The notes under the pieces: generated by a model
What the model was told of the DNA's origin: nothing
Seen by the model: only the letters and a program-made list of their open reading frames with translations
Database searches by the model: none
Translations under genes and position numbers: made by a program
Shown here: positions 34,030 through 42,311 of the stretch, one piece after another
How positions within the stretch are numbered: the stretch's first letter is position 1
Layout: each line of letters opens with the position of its first letter
DNA from: Acidimicrobiia bacterium
Lineage (GTDB): Bacteria; Actinomycetota; Acidimicrobiia; Spongiisociales; UBA4744
Assembly (NCBI GenBank): GCA_029863625.1
Contig: JAOTUY010000023.1
Span: 1 to 42,311 of the forward strand
Length of the DNA: 42,311 bases
Direction of reading: 5' to 3'

Positions 34030-35230
34030 TGCCGACTTGCTCGAAGGCCTCGAGTACCCGGTCCAGCTGATCGGCGGTGTGAGTGGCCATCACGCTGGTC
34101 CGCAGCAGCTGTCTCCCTTTGGGAGTTGCCGGGGAGATGATGGCGTTGACGTAGACCCCGGCGTCCAGCAACTGTTTCCACATGAAGAACGTAAGCGTGT
34201 CGTCTCCGACGATCACCGGAATAACGGGCGTCACCGAGGCACCGGTGTCGAAACCCAGGTCGCGTAACCCGAACCGGAGTCGGTCGGCGTTCTGGTGAAC
34301 CTGTATCACTCGTTCCGGCTCGGCCTCCATTACCTGCAGGGCGGCCAGTGCTGCAGCAGCGTTGGCAGGCGGGATGGAAGCGCTGAAGATCAGCGAACGG
34401 GCGTGGTGCTGGATGTAGTGAACGATCTGGTCATCGCCGGCAATGAAACCACCCAGCGAAGCCAACGACTTGGAGAAGGTTGACATGACCAGATCCACCG
34501 ATTCGGTGACACCGAAGTGGGCAGACGTGCCGTGGCCGTCTCCCATTACGCCCAACGAGTGGGCATCGTCGACCATCAATCGGGCTCCGTACCGCTTACA
34601 CAACTCAACGATCTCAGGGAGCGGGGCGAGGTCTCCTTCCATGCTGTAGAGGCCGTCGACCACGACAAGTTTGCCGCGATCGTCGGGAACATCGGCCAGC
34701 ATGCGGTCAAGCTGTTCCATGTCGTTGTGCCGGTACCGCTTGATCTGACCCCAGCTCAATCGGGCCGCATCCACAATGCTGGCATGGTCATCCTTGTCGA
34801 GAATCACCGTGTCAAAACGGCCGACCAGCGACGACACCACCCCCAGGTTGGTCTGCATGCCGGTTGAGAACACCAGCGCGGCCTCTTTGCCGACCCAGGC
34901 CGCCAACTCTCGCTCCAGTTGAAGGTGCAGCTCGAGGGTTCCGTTCAGGAAGCGAGACCCGGTACAACTCGTCCCGAAATCGGCGACCGCCTGTTGGGAC
35001 GCTTCGCGGACCTTGGGGTGCGTCGTCAATCCGAGGTAGTTGTTCGAGCCGAACATCAAGATGCGCCGGCCCTGATAGATCGCTTCGGTTCCCTCGTTGC
35101 CTTCCATGGCCAGAAAGTATGGATAAAGACCCGAGGCCTTGGTCTCGTGGGCGATGGTAAAGGCATGAGCCTTGTCGAAGAGATCGGTCATGACGCCCGG
35201 CGGCGCCGCGACGGGTTCCGTGCTCGTCAT
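34010..35230 (-). CDS. Serine palmitoyltransferase-like enzyme (AOS family)
   Basis: 406-residue PLP enzyme of the alpha-oxoamine synthase family, which decarboxylatively joins an amino acid and an acyl-CoA. PLP sites are H149 (DKDDHAS), D222 and H224 (MVDDAHSLGVMG), and Schiff-base K254 (STFSKSLASLGG). The TFSKSLASLGG form, the adjacent HARSLIFSASIPP stretch and the lack of a biotin context favour serine palmitoyltransferase over glycine C-acetyltransferase or BioF. Its ATG overlaps the stop of the KDSR-like reductase gene upstream, the next enzyme of the pathway. Together they would give long-chain sphinganine bases. Substrate specificity is inference; KBL/AONS activity is the main alternative. 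Confidence 0.78.
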   Translation of the reverse strand: MTSTEPVAAPPGVMTDLFDKAHAFTIAHETKASGLYPYFLAMEGNEGTEAIYQGRRILMFGSNNYLGLTTHPKVREASQQAVADFGTSCTGSRFLNGTLELHLQLERELAAWVGKEAALVFSTGMQTNLGVVSSLVGRFDTVILDKDDHASIVDAARLSWGQIKRYRHNDMEQLDRMLADVPDDRGKLVVVDGLYSMEGDLAPLPEIVELCKRYGARLMVDDAHSLGVMGDGHGTSAHFGVTESVDLVMSTFSKSLASLGGFIAGDDQIVHYIQHHARSLIFSASIPPANAAAALAALQVMEAEPERVIQVHQNADRLRFGLRDLGFDTGASVTPVIPVIVGDDTLTFFMWKQLLDAGVYVNAIISPATPKGRQLLRTSVMATHTADQLDRVLEAFEQVGKQVGLI

Positions 35231-36063
35231 GTCTTGCCGACCCTCCTTCTTGCCTTGCTCAGAGCTTGGTCCAGGATCGCCCGGACCAAGCGCGGGGCAT
35301 ATCTTTGCAGCCTCCACACCATCCCGGCGCCACTTGGCAGGATATGGAACTTCCCTCTCATGATTCCGTCAAGGAATTGGCGGGCAACTTCGTCGGGCTG
35401 AGCGACTTTGACATTGGCCGACAGCTGGTGCGTTTCGACAGGTTTGCTGATGTTCTCGACCTCAAAGCCGGGCGTGTCCGTGTCGGGCGGATAGAGCACG
35501 GATACGCTGAGCCCGGACGGCCGTAACTCGTGGCGTAGGACCTCGGCGAGGCCCACAAGGGCGAATTTGGATGGTGCATAGGCGGCGTAACCGATGATCC
35601 CGAAGTAGCCAAGCATCGAGGACACAAACGCTATATGCCCTCGACCGGCCTCGAGCAGGTGGGGCAGCACGACCAGCGTCGGGATGAGCTGACCGTAGTA
35701 GTTGACATCCATCTGTTGGCGGAAGTCGTCCAACACGAGGTTGCTCACGTAGTCCGGTCCGGCATAGCCGACCGCGTTGATCAAGTAGTCGGGCACCCCA
35801 CGCGCCTCCATGAAGGCCTCGAGCTTGGGGCCGACATCGTCCCGATTAGCCGCGTCCGCCTGGATCATGTCGACAAATTGCGAGCTTTCATGGACCAGGG
35901 CTCGCAGGCGCTCACCCGCCAGTTCCAGGGATCCGTTGCCGCGGGCTACCACTCCTACCGATCCACCCCGGCGAACGATTTCCGCGGCTGTAGAAAGGCC
36001 GATCCCTTTCGAACCGCCGCAGACTATGGCCGTTTTACCGGCCAGCTGTGTCGTCTTCGCCAT
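35227..36063 (-). CDS. 3-ketodihydrosphingosine reductase-like SDR
   Basis: 278-residue short-chain dehydrogenase. NADP-binding GGSKGIG (16-22), INAVG, catalytic S148/S149, Y162 and K166 (YAPSK). The segment YPPDTDTPGF (191-200) followed by EVENISKPVET is almost the same as in human 3-ketodihydrosphingosine reductase (KDSR/FVT1, PPDTDTPGF), a mark that common SDRs lack. The C-terminus is basic with a hydrophobic stretch (APRLVRAILDQAL), perhaps membrane-associated. GGAGG precedes ATG 36063 by 4 bases. The gene overlaps the SPT-like gene downstream by ATGA, so reduction would follow condensation directly. It differs from the Caulobacter CerR, which belongs to another family. Confidence 0.82.
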   Translation of the reverse strand: MAKTTQLAGKTAIVCGGSKGIGLSTAAEIVRRGGSVGVVARGNGSLELAGERLRALVHESSQFVDMIQADAANRDDVGPKLEAFMEARGVPDYLINAVGYAGPDYVSNLVLDDFRQQMDVNYYGQLIPTLVVLPHLLEAGRGHIAFVSSMLGYFGIIGYAAYAPSKFALVGLAEVLRHELRPSGLSVSVLYPPDTDTPGFEVENISKPVETHQLSANVKVAQPDEVARQFLDGIMRGKFHILPSGAGMVWRLQRYAPRLVRAILDQALSKARRRVGKT

Positions 36064-36223
36064 ATCGCCTCCGCCCGATGGGGCGTTGCGCCCCGGCCGG
36101 TTGTGGCGCCGTAGCGTACGCGTCCCGACCTCCAAGCGCCAGCAAGGAAAGCCATTCCCATGCCGGGCAAACCTGGAACAGGGGGGATGAAGCTCTCCGA
36201 CAAGCCCTTCGCTCAGCGCCCTC

Positions 36224-36613
36224 CTATGCGTCGAGAATCTCGCCATCGAGCAGCAGGAAATCCCGAGCCTGAAGTCCGAGGAGCGCCGCGCGGACCGGCA
36301 TCGGCATGTGCTTGCTCCCCAAAGCCCAACCAACCACTCGCGGATTGCTCAGATCGGTCGCACGTCCTTTTCGAATGAGGGTGCAGGTCCCGGCGGCCTG
36401 AACGTTCTTGAGCCAGTCGACATCGTGTCCATAGGTCAAGGCGATCGCGAAGCCTTCCTCGGTCGGAAAAGCGAAAACCGGCGTCCGGTACTCGGTCCCC
36501 GACGACCTTCCCTGGTGTACGACGATCGCCATCGGCGGGATCCGGTGAAAGTGCCGCATGATCGGATTGGTTATCCGTTTGTTGAGCCGGGCAAGGGTCT
36601 TAGGAAGGGGCAT
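36224..36613 (-). CDS. Nitroreductase-family deazaflavin (F420)-dependent oxidoreductase, DUF385-like
   Basis: 129 residues. The split-barrel flavin/F420-binding fold is shown by HQGRSSGTEYRTPVFAF (about 33-49), GFAIALTYGHDVDWLKNVQAAG and the final VRAALLGLQARDFLLL. The family is typical of actinobacteria that make F420 and acts in redox or xenobiotic reduction. ATG 36613 lies 10 bases after the acetoacetyl-CoA synthetase stop, so the two are co-transcribed; no strong ribosome site is seen. Cofactor identity is inferred from family membership. Confidence 0.85.
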   Translation of the reverse strand: MPLPKTLARLNKRITNPIMRHFHRIPPMAIVVHQGRSSGTEYRTPVFAFPTEEGFAIALTYGHDVDWLKNVQAAGTCTLIRKGRATDLSNPRVVGWALGSKHMPMPVRAALLGLQARDFLLLDGEILDA

Positions 36614-36623
36614 GTCTTCGAGG

Positions 36624-38645
36624 CTAGCGCTCCGCGCCACCCCGGTTCGGGTCGTCCTGCATGGGGAACTCAGCATGGGACGCTGAGGCCCGGAACCGCA
36701 CGAAGGCATCCATGGATCGCGGATTAGCCATGGCGTCGCGGCGCACCGCCCTATCCACCGGGGTGCCGGCCAGGATCTGCTTGACCGGTACTTCCATCTT
36801 CTTGCCGTTGATTGTGAGCGGAACCTCGTCGATCTGGTGGATCTCATCCGGTACGTGACGGGGTGAGAGTCCCTCCCGCAGAGCATGCTGGATTCGCCGA
36901 CGGAGTTGATCGTCGAGAGTGGTGCCGGCGGCCGGCACGACGAACAACAGCAATCGACCTTCTCGGCCCAATTCACCGGTGTCAATCACCAGGCTGTCCG
37001 AGATCTCCGGGAAGCCATCGATGACTTGGTAGAACTCGCTGGTACCCATGCGGATGCCGCCCCTGTTGAGCGTGGAGTCCGACCTTCCGTATACCACCGA
37101 CGACCCATCTGCGTGGAGCGTGATCCAATCGCCGTGCCGCCACACTCCCGGGTACATCTCAAAGTAACTCGATCGATAGCGCTGCCCATCGGGATCGTTC
37201 CAGAAGTAGATCGGCATCGACGGCATCGGAGCTGTGATGACCAGTTCACCGACCTCACCAATCATCGAATTCCCGTTCACGTCAAAGGCCTCGACCCGGG
37301 CGCCTAGCTGCCGGCATTGGATGCGCCCCGCCTGCACGGGGAGGATCGGGCAGGCTCCGAGGAAACCGGTGCAAAGGTCTGAACCGCCGCTGATCGAGGC
37401 CAACAGAACATCCGCGCCTACCTCCTGGTACACCCACGCGAATCCTTCCGGGGTGAGAGGTGCGCCGGTGGAACCCACACTCCGCAGGCCGCTGAGATCG
37501 AATTGCTGCCCCGGATGGAGCTCGGCCCGGCCACATGCCTGGAGGTAGGGAGGGCTCACCCCGAAGTGCGTAACCTTCTGCAATTCGGCCAGTTTCCAGA
37601 GCACCGTGAGGTCCGGGTATCCCGGACTGCCGTCATACATCACGACGGTGGCATCAACCAACAAGCTCGAGATCAGGAGATTCCACATCATCCAGGCGGT
37701 CGACGTGTACCAGAAGAACCGATCGCCTTCAGCGAGATCAACGTGCAAGGCCAGCTCTTTCAAATGCTCGAGGAGAATGCCTCCCTGACTCTGGACGATC
37801 GCCTTCGGCAGGCCGGTGGTGCCGGAGGAATAGAGAATCCACAGCGGGTGGTCAAACGGCACCGGTTCGAACGTCAGCTGGTCGGCTTCCCGGGTGAACT
37901 CGTTCCAGGACGTAGAGCCGGGCAACCAATCGCCGGTCTTTCCGAGCCCGGCCACCAAAACGGTTGCTTCGAGGGTCGGAAGTTCGGACACGATCTGGGT
38001 GAGCACCTCGCGACGGTCGAACAGACGGCCGGCGAATCGATAGCCGTCACAAGCGATCAGCACCCTTGGTCCAATCTGTGAGAACCTGTGCACCACACTG
38101 CCGATCCCGAACTCAGGCGAGCAGCTGGACCACACGGCGCCGAGGCTGGCCGTCGCCAGAAAAGCGATCAGCGTCTCGGGGATGTTGGGAAGCAGGGCTG
38201 CCACCCGGTCGCCCTTTCCAACACCCAACCGGCGCAGACCGGTGGCCGCGGCCGCAACCCGGTCGTGGAGCTCGGCGAATGTGATGTGCATCGCGTCCCC
38301 GCCCTCAGAGGCGGCAATCACAGCCGGGTGATCATCCCGGCGCTGGAGGGCATGTTCGGCATAGTTGAGGGTGGCACCGGGAAACCACTCGGCTCCCGGC
38401 ATGGTCCTGTTGCCGATCACTGCCTGGTAGGGCGTATGAGCGATGATCTCGAAGTACTCCCACAGCGATCCCCAGAACCCATCGAGATCGGACACCGACC
38501 ACTCCCACAGCGATGGGTAATCGGTGAATTCGAGACCCATCTCGGTCTGCAACCAGGTGAGGTAGCGGGTGATCCCCGCCCGGGCCCGCGACCCCTCAGT
38601 GGGCTTCCATAGAACGGTTCCGTCGGTGACCTTCGCTTCTGACAT
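36624..38645 (-). CDS. Acetoacetyl-CoA synthetase
   Basis: 673 residues, ANL-superfamily ligase that makes acetoacetyl-CoA from acetoacetate, ATP and CoA. N-terminal FPGATLNYAEHAL; adenylate loop YSSGTTGLPKAIV; DSTLNRGGIRMGTSEFY (the region that follows the hinge); catalytic Lys in PLTINGKKMEVPVK near residue 620. The residues after LNYAEH and the final FVRFRASA tail fit the acetoacetyl-CoA rather than acetyl-CoA synthetase group. ATG 38645. The gene forms a short operon with the F420-type reductase. A decayed MFS gene lies 23 bases upstream. Confidence 0.92.
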   Translation of the reverse strand: MSEAKVTDGTVLWKPTEGSRARAGITRYLTWLQTEMGLEFTDYPSLWEWSVSDLDGFWGSLWEYFEIIAHTPYQAVIGNRTMPGAEWFPGATLNYAEHALQRRDDHPAVIAASEGGDAMHITFAELHDRVAAAATGLRRLGVGKGDRVAALLPNIPETLIAFLATASLGAVWSSCSPEFGIGSVVHRFSQIGPRVLIACDGYRFAGRLFDRREVLTQIVSELPTLEATVLVAGLGKTGDWLPGSTSWNEFTREADQLTFEPVPFDHPLWILYSSGTTGLPKAIVQSQGGILLEHLKELALHVDLAEGDRFFWYTSTAWMMWNLLISSLLVDATVVMYDGSPGYPDLTVLWKLAELQKVTHFGVSPPYLQACGRAELHPGQQFDLSGLRSVGSTGAPLTPEGFAWVYQEVGADVLLASISGGSDLCTGFLGACPILPVQAGRIQCRQLGARVEAFDVNGNSMIGEVGELVITAPMPSMPIYFWNDPDGQRYRSSYFEMYPGVWRHGDWITLHADGSSVVYGRSDSTLNRGGIRMGTSEFYQVIDGFPEISDSLVIDTGELGREGRLLLFVVPAAGTTLDDQLRRRIQHALREGLSPRHVPDEIHQIDEVPLTINGKKMEVPVKQILAGTPVDRAVRRDAMANPRSMDAFVRFRASASHAEFPMQDDPNRGGAER

Positions 38646-38668
38646 AACTCCGCCTCCGTAGCCGAAGC

Positions 38669-39133
38669 TTAGGAAACCTCACGCATCGCCGGGGTTCGTC
38701 CGCCGGCGACTACGAGGGCGGCGGCCCCGGACAACAAGAAGGCGGTGATGGCGATGGGAAGCCGGTAGTCCCTGGTGGTGTCGTGCAGAACCCCAACTAC
38801 CGCCGGTCCGGACGCTCAGATCACTGATGCCACCGCCCACTGAGCTCCCATCGTTCGACCGTAACCCGACCCCGAGAACCACTCGCTCATGACCATGGCC
38901 CGCAGCGGCAGAACGGCACCAAAGGACAGACCGAAGATCACGAAGTGGCCGGCTAGTTGCCAGTCGCTCGAACCGTCGATCATCAGGATGGCGGCAATCG
39001 CCATAAGCCCCATCCCGGTTGCCTGAACGCTGGTTGAGCGAAACCGTTGCGCCAGGAACGGAGCCGCAGACCGACCCGGCAGACTGAGGGCCGACGCGAC
39101 CGCAGCCCACACCGCAAGCCCTGCCGCAGGCAA
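38669..39133 (-). pseudogene. MFS transporter remnant (C-terminal half with in-frame TGA)
   Basis: The minus strand encodes the last about six helices of an MFS transporter (AVWAAVASALSLPGR, FGAVLPLRAMVMSEWFSG, GRTMGAQWAVASVI). TGA at 38816-38818 interrupts it, yet the same frame goes on as ASGPAVVGVLHDTTRDYRLP and a final hydrophobic helix to TAA at 38669. The TGA replaces a Gly expected by comparison with other MFS proteins (GGA to TGA). The N-terminal half is missing; the open frame begins only 22 bases after the oxidoreductase stop. Nothing like a SECIS element or Cys neighbour occurs at this TGA, so a nonsense mutation is the best reading. Confidence 0.72.
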
Positions 39134-39154
39134 GACCGAGCCGATTCGGCCAGG

Positions 39155-40276
39155 TCATCGCAGCCTGACCGGACCAAGATCCGCGCCGGTTGTCTCGAGC
39201 GTCCTTAGCTCCGCTGGCAGGCGGCCGTCGACGATCAGTGTCTCGGCCATCCGTGATACGGCCGGGGAGGTCATGATCCCGAAGCCGCCCTGACCGGCCA
39301 GCCAGAAGAAGCCGTCCAGATCGGGATCCATGCCGACAACGGGTCGGCGGTCGGCTACGAAGGACCTGAGGCCCGCCCAGGTGGATGAGACATGACGAAT
39401 TCGCATCGTCGTTGCCGCTTCGATGCGTTCGATGGCGAGCGCAACATCGATCTCTTCGGGACGCACGTCGTGAGGTTCCATCGGGGTCTCCTCGGCCAGC
39501 GATCCCATCAGCTGGGTTGCCTCGGGCTTGAAGTAGAAGGCTTCATCGATATCGCAGACCACCGGCCATAGGCCCGGAACGGTGCCATGCGGCGCTGAGA
39601 AGGTGAAGGCCGTCCGACGCATCGGCACCAGGCCGATCGGGCGCGCTCCGGCCATCGTCCCAAGTTGATCGGCCCACGCTCCGGCCGCGTTGACCACGAC
39701 GCTGGTCGAGATTCGCTCGCGGCCGGTAGCGACCAACCAACCGCCCTGGTCACGTTCTATCGAGGTGACCCGCACTCCGAATCGCACAATTCCGTCGGCT
39801 GCCCGGACGCCACGAAGATACCCATGCAGCAAGGCATCGACATCGATCGTCATTGCTCCGGCCTCGTACACTCCTCCCGCGACATATCCCGGCCGCAACA
39901 CCGGGCACAGCGCTTCTGCCTCGTCCGGCCCCACCTTCCTGACCTCCGGGATGTCCCGGCTGGCCCCCAGGGCGGCGGTCAGCGAGCCCAGCTGATCATC
40001 ACGCCCGATAAAGAGAAACGGAAGAGGAGCGAGCAGGGGAAAACCGGCGAAGCCCTCAGGTGGCTGCTCGAAGAAGGGACGACTGGCCATCGCCAGCTCA
40101 CGCACCACCCCGATCTCAAAACTCTCGGTAAATAGGGCCGCCGACCGTCCGGTCGTGTGGTACCCGGCGGCCGCTTCACTCTCGAAGACCACGACCTTGC
40201 CGTGTTGCGCCAAGCGGTAGCCGGCCGAGGCGCCGGCAATCCCGGCTCCGATCACCACGAAATCGGCGTGTTCCAT
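39155..40276 (-). CDS. FAD-dependent oxidoreductase (glycine oxidase / D-amino-acid oxidase family)
   Basis: 373 residues. N-terminal dinucleotide motif VVIGAGIAGASAGYRLAQHG (7-26) with E31 ending the ADP-binding fold, GYHTTGRSAALF (38-49), NAAGAWADQLG (about 202-212) and a C-terminal FAD-contacting GLRSFVADRRPVVGMDP and GFGIMTSPAVS. This is the DAO family, which oxidises amines or amino acids to imines with release of hydrogen peroxide. ATG 40276 is the first one before the motif; upstream frame to 40453 is not homologous. Divergent from the GyrI-like gene. Substrate unknown. Confidence 0.9.
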   Translation of the reverse strand: MEHADFVVIGAGIAGASAGYRLAQHGKVVVFESEAAAGYHTTGRSAALFTESFEIGVVRELAMASRPFFEQPPEGFAGFPLLAPLPFLFIGRDDQLGSLTAALGASRDIPEVRKVGPDEAEALCPVLRPGYVAGGVYEAGAMTIDVDALLHGYLRGVRAADGIVRFGVRVTSIERDQGGWLVATGRERISTSVVVNAAGAWADQLGTMAGARPIGLVPMRRTAFTFSAPHGTVPGLWPVVCDIDEAFYFKPEATQLMGSLAEETPMEPHDVRPEEIDVALAIERIEAATTMRIRHVSSTWAGLRSFVADRRPVVGMDPDLDGFFWLAGQGGFGIMTSPAVSRMAETLIVDGRLPAELRTLETTGADLGPVRLR

Positions 40277-40406
40277 TCGACCATGCTGCCAGGCGACGCA
40301 TTCGACCTCCACCCCAAACGGGGGAATTCTTCGGACGTCATTCAAAGGAGGCGGGCTTCCGGTCGGGCCGTTTGGCCCTAGACGACCCGATCGAAGACGG
40401 GTATGC

Positions 40407-41042
40407 ATGGGCAAGGCAAGAGGAAGGAACGAGTTGGAAACCATCGACTTCAAGAAGGAATACCGTGAGCTCTACTCGGCGCCAAAAGGCGTGCCGGGGA
40501 TGGTCGATGTACCACCACTGCAGTATCTGATGGTCGACGGTTCGGGCAACCCGAACACCAGCCCCCGCTTTCAGGAAGCAATGTCCGGTCTGTATCCGGT
40601 GGCGTACACGCTGAGGTTCGCGATCAAGGCCGACGAACAGGTCGCCTACTCGGTGATGCCGCTCCAAGGGCTGTGGTGGCTCCCGGACGGAGAGTTCGAT
40701 TTCAGCGTGAAGGACCGCTTCATCTGGACGCTGATGATCATGCAGCCCGACTACGTAACCGAGGATCGATTCGAAGCGGCCCGGGAGTCCGCCAAGAACA
40801 AAGAGCCTCTCCCGATCTTCGATGAGCTGCGTCTCGAGGTATACGAAGAGGGGCTCGCCGCCCAAATCATGCACATCGGCCCATACGCCGACGAAGCTCC
40901 GAATATCGAGAGGCTGCACACGTTCATCCATGAAAGTGGGTACTCGCTCAGAGGCAAACACCACGAGATCTACCTCGGCGATCCGAACCGCTCGGCACCA
41001 GAGAAGCTCAAGACCATCATCCGCCAGCCCGTCGAGACCTAA
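40407..41042 (+). CDS. GyrI-like small-molecule-binding domain protein
   Basis: 211 residues forming a stand-alone GyrI/SOUL-type fold: DFKKEYRELYSAP near the start, PLQYLMVDGSGNPNTSPRF (37-55), GLWWLP, LRLEVYEEGLAAQIMHIGPY, KHHEIYLGDPNRSAPEKLKT. Such proteins bind or hydrolyse hydrophobic or toxic molecules. Start is ATG 40407, but TTG 40434 (LETIDFKKEY) with AGGAAGG upstream is equally plausible. Divergent from the FAD oxidoreductase. Ligand unknown. Confidence 0.88.
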   Translation: MGKARGRNELETIDFKKEYRELYSAPKGVPGMVDVPPLQYLMVDGSGNPNTSPRFQEAMSGLYPVAYTLRFAIKADEQVAYSVMPLQGLWWLPDGEFDFSVKDRFIWTLMIMQPDYVTEDRFEAARESAKNKEPLPIFDELRLEVYEEGLAAQIMHIGPYADEAPNIERLHTFIHESGYSLRGKHHEIYLGDPNRSAPEKLKTIIRQPVET

Positions 41043-41500
41043 CACCGGTATCGGTCGACGAGGACAGCTCCGCGACGATGGCCGTTTGGCCCGGACACCG
41101 TGAAGTGAGTCGGTGAGGGTCGTTGGGTGTGACTGGGCGCCCGCCAGAGGCCCAGGGCTGCTGCCGGTGAGGAACTCGTACGCCTCGATGAGCTGGTTTG
41201 GGCCGTTGTCGTCGATGGTGAGGAGCCGCCAGGTACTCTGGCTGGTCGCGTTGTCGATCGGCGCAACCCACGGTACCAGGGGGTTGCGGTCCATATGGTG
41301 TGCTTGTCGAGTCGGCACATGTGCAGGCTGCTCGAGGTCAGGTAGTAGGCCGGGCCGCAACAGCCCGCACCGGTACGGCCCACTACTGCGTTCGCTACAT
41401 TCTCGCCGCAATGAAGCGGGGGCTTCTATCGTTGCATTGGCCCGACACCAACCCCCCGGTTCTCGTAGCATGCCGGATCACGAGGACAAGGGAGCCATCG
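41043..41500. other. 458-base region without a convincing gene
   Basis: Between the GyrI-like gene and acetyl-CoA synthetase. Open frames on both strands have unusual composition (Arg/Ser-rich or running antisense into the neighbour). One minus-strand stretch ([20 protein letters not shown]) looks protein-like but has no bounded frame. The last bases contain GGGAG, the ribosome site of acetyl-CoA synthetase. No hairpin or tRNA was seen. Confidence 0.5.
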
Positions 41501-42311
41501 GTGCCGAATGAGAAGAGACCAGCCATCGCCAACCTTTCCACCGAGGAACGCTCGTTCCCACCGCCCGCTGAGTTCGCGGTAGCGGCCAACGCACAACCAT
41601 CGGTGTACGACGAAGCCGCGGCCGACTGGCTCGGGTTCTGGGAGAAGCAGGCGAAAGAGCGGATCACATGGTTCAAAGAACCGACCGTAGTCCTCGACGA
41701 CTCGCAGGCACCGTTCTTCAAATGGTTCAGCGACGGTACCCTCAACATCTCCTTCAACTGTCTTGACCGCCACCTCGACACCATCGGCGACAAGGTTGCC
41801 TACCACTGGATCGGCGAGCCGGGCGACATCCGGACCTTCACGTACCGGAAGCTATACGAGGAGGTGACGAAGTTCGCCAACGCCCTCACCGACCACGGAG
41901 TCGAGCGCGGCGACCGGGTGGCGATCTACCTCGGCATGATCCCTGAGCTCCCCATTGCCATGCTGGCCTGCGCCCGGATCGGCGCACCGCATTCCGTCGT
42001 ATTCGGAGGCTTCTCCGCCGACGCTCTGGCAAGCCGAATCAATGACGCCGAAGCCAAGGTGGTAATCACCCAGGACGGCGCATGGCGGCGGGGAGAAGTG
42101 GTTCCGCTCAAAGCGAACACGGATGTGGCGCTGGTGCGCTGTCCCACTATCGAGCACGCCGTCGTGGTCCGCCGAGCAGGCAACGACGTTTCGATGACCG
42201 CCGGACGCGACCTCTGGTACGACGAGATCACCAAGGGGCAACCCACCGAATCTGAGCCGGCGGTCATGCATGCCGAGGACATGCTGTACATCCTGTACAC
42301 CTCCGGCACGA
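41501..42311 (+). CDS. acsA: Acetyl-CoA synthetase (5' part; continues beyond window)
   Basis: 270 residues of an ANL-superfamily ligase, cut by the right edge, which activates acetate to acetyl-CoA via acetyl-AMP. Family marks are [16 protein letters not shown] (N-terminal), [60 protein letters not shown] and the start of the adenylate-binding loop (LYILYTSGT) at the window end. GTG start at 41501, with GGGAG about 6 bases upstream. The visible part is intact. Confidence 0.93.
   Translation, partial: MPNEKRPAIANLSTEERSFPPPAEFAVAANAQPSVYDEAAADWLGFWEKQAKERITWFKEPTVVLDDSQAPFFKWFSDGTLNISFNCLDRHLDTIGDKVAYHWIGEPGDIRTFTYRKLYEEVTKFANALTDHGVERGDRVAIYLGMIPELPIAMLACARIGAPHSVVFGGFSADALASRINDAEAKVVITQDGAWRRGEVVPLKANTDVALVRCPTIEHAVVVRRAGNDVSMTAGRDLWYDEITKGQPTESEPAVMHAEDMLYILYTSGT

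Noticed and set aside
38816..38818. In-frame TGA in the MFS remnant as a second selenocysteine codon
   Set aside because: The position is normally Gly, there is no adjacent Cys or downstream SECIS-like hairpin, and the gene is truncated anyway. A nonsense mutation explains it.
41113..41511. 132-codon plus-strand frame upstream of acetyl-CoA synthetase
   Set aside because: Composition is atypical, it overlaps the GTG start of the real gene in another frame, and it has no ribosome site.
1..42311. CRISPR arrays, rRNA or tRNA genes, insertion sequences
   Set aside because: No repeated spacer pattern, cloverleaf or GTTCRA arm, transposase or terminal inverted repeat was found by eye on either strand.

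Overview
The window is GC-rich, densely coded DNA from what is most likely an actinobacterium. Pointers to this are a deazaflavin (F420-type) nitroreductase-family protein, a PAC2-family protein, a Mycobacterium-like phosphoribosyltransferase/hydrolase fusion, DUF3105, PspC-type sensor kinases, and frequent GTG/TTG starts with GGAGG-type ribosome binding sites. The class Acidimicrobiia is a reasonable guess but cannot be proved from this window. No rRNA, tRNA, CRISPR array or insertion sequence was seen.

Layout. 1-1900: an ABC-2 exporter (permease cut by the window edge, plus ATPase). 2011-3294: phosphoribosyltransferase/hydrolase fusion. 3492-5123: an orphan hybrid histidine kinase. 5228-6610: a B12-type radical SAM protein whose reading frame runs through an in-frame TGA to give a Cys-Sec-Ala-Glu-Pro tail, with a SECIS-like hairpin just downstream. 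6761-8864: IF-1 paralogue, low-molecular-weight phosphatase and lipoprotein trypsin-like protease. 8861-10252: GAF histidine kinase. 10311-13043: a sirtuin remnant, an FMN reductase with a zinc-ribbon tail, DUF3105, OsmC, and the remnant of an NDP-forming acyl-CoA synthetase. 13231-19135: PAC2 protein, APC permease fused to universal-stress domains, membrane proteins, DUF2461. 19255-23235: a 1326-residue hybrid kinase that is a paralogue of the one at 3492. 23344-25709: lipoprotein and secreted protein pair, DUF998, CDP-alcohol phosphatidyltransferase. 25794-27251: 4-hydroxybutyryl-CoA dehydratase (abfD). 27482-29838: MFS exporter and small proteins. 29851-33266: a PspC/LuxR two-component system divergent from a LiaF-like membrane protein. 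33533-33982: chagasin-family protease inhibitor. 34010-36063: a serine palmitoyltransferase-like enzyme overlapping a 3-ketodihydrosphingosine reductase-like enzyme. 36224-42311: F420-type reductase, acetoacetyl-CoA synthetase, MFS remnant, FAD oxidoreductase, GyrI-like protein, and the start of acetyl-CoA synthetase.

The strongest results are (1) the selenocysteine-containing CUAEP-tail radical SAM protein, which conventional gene calling would cut off after the Cys; (2) a two-gene long-chain-base (sphingolipid) module, unexpected in an actinobacterium; (3) AbfD with one residue missing between two of its four iron-sulfur ligands. The window also carries three decayed genes (sirtuin, acyl-CoA synthetase, MFS) and four histidine kinases, two of them paralogues that share an unusual linker motif. 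Much of the rest is ordinary central metabolism, envelope and regulatory content with little operon structure.
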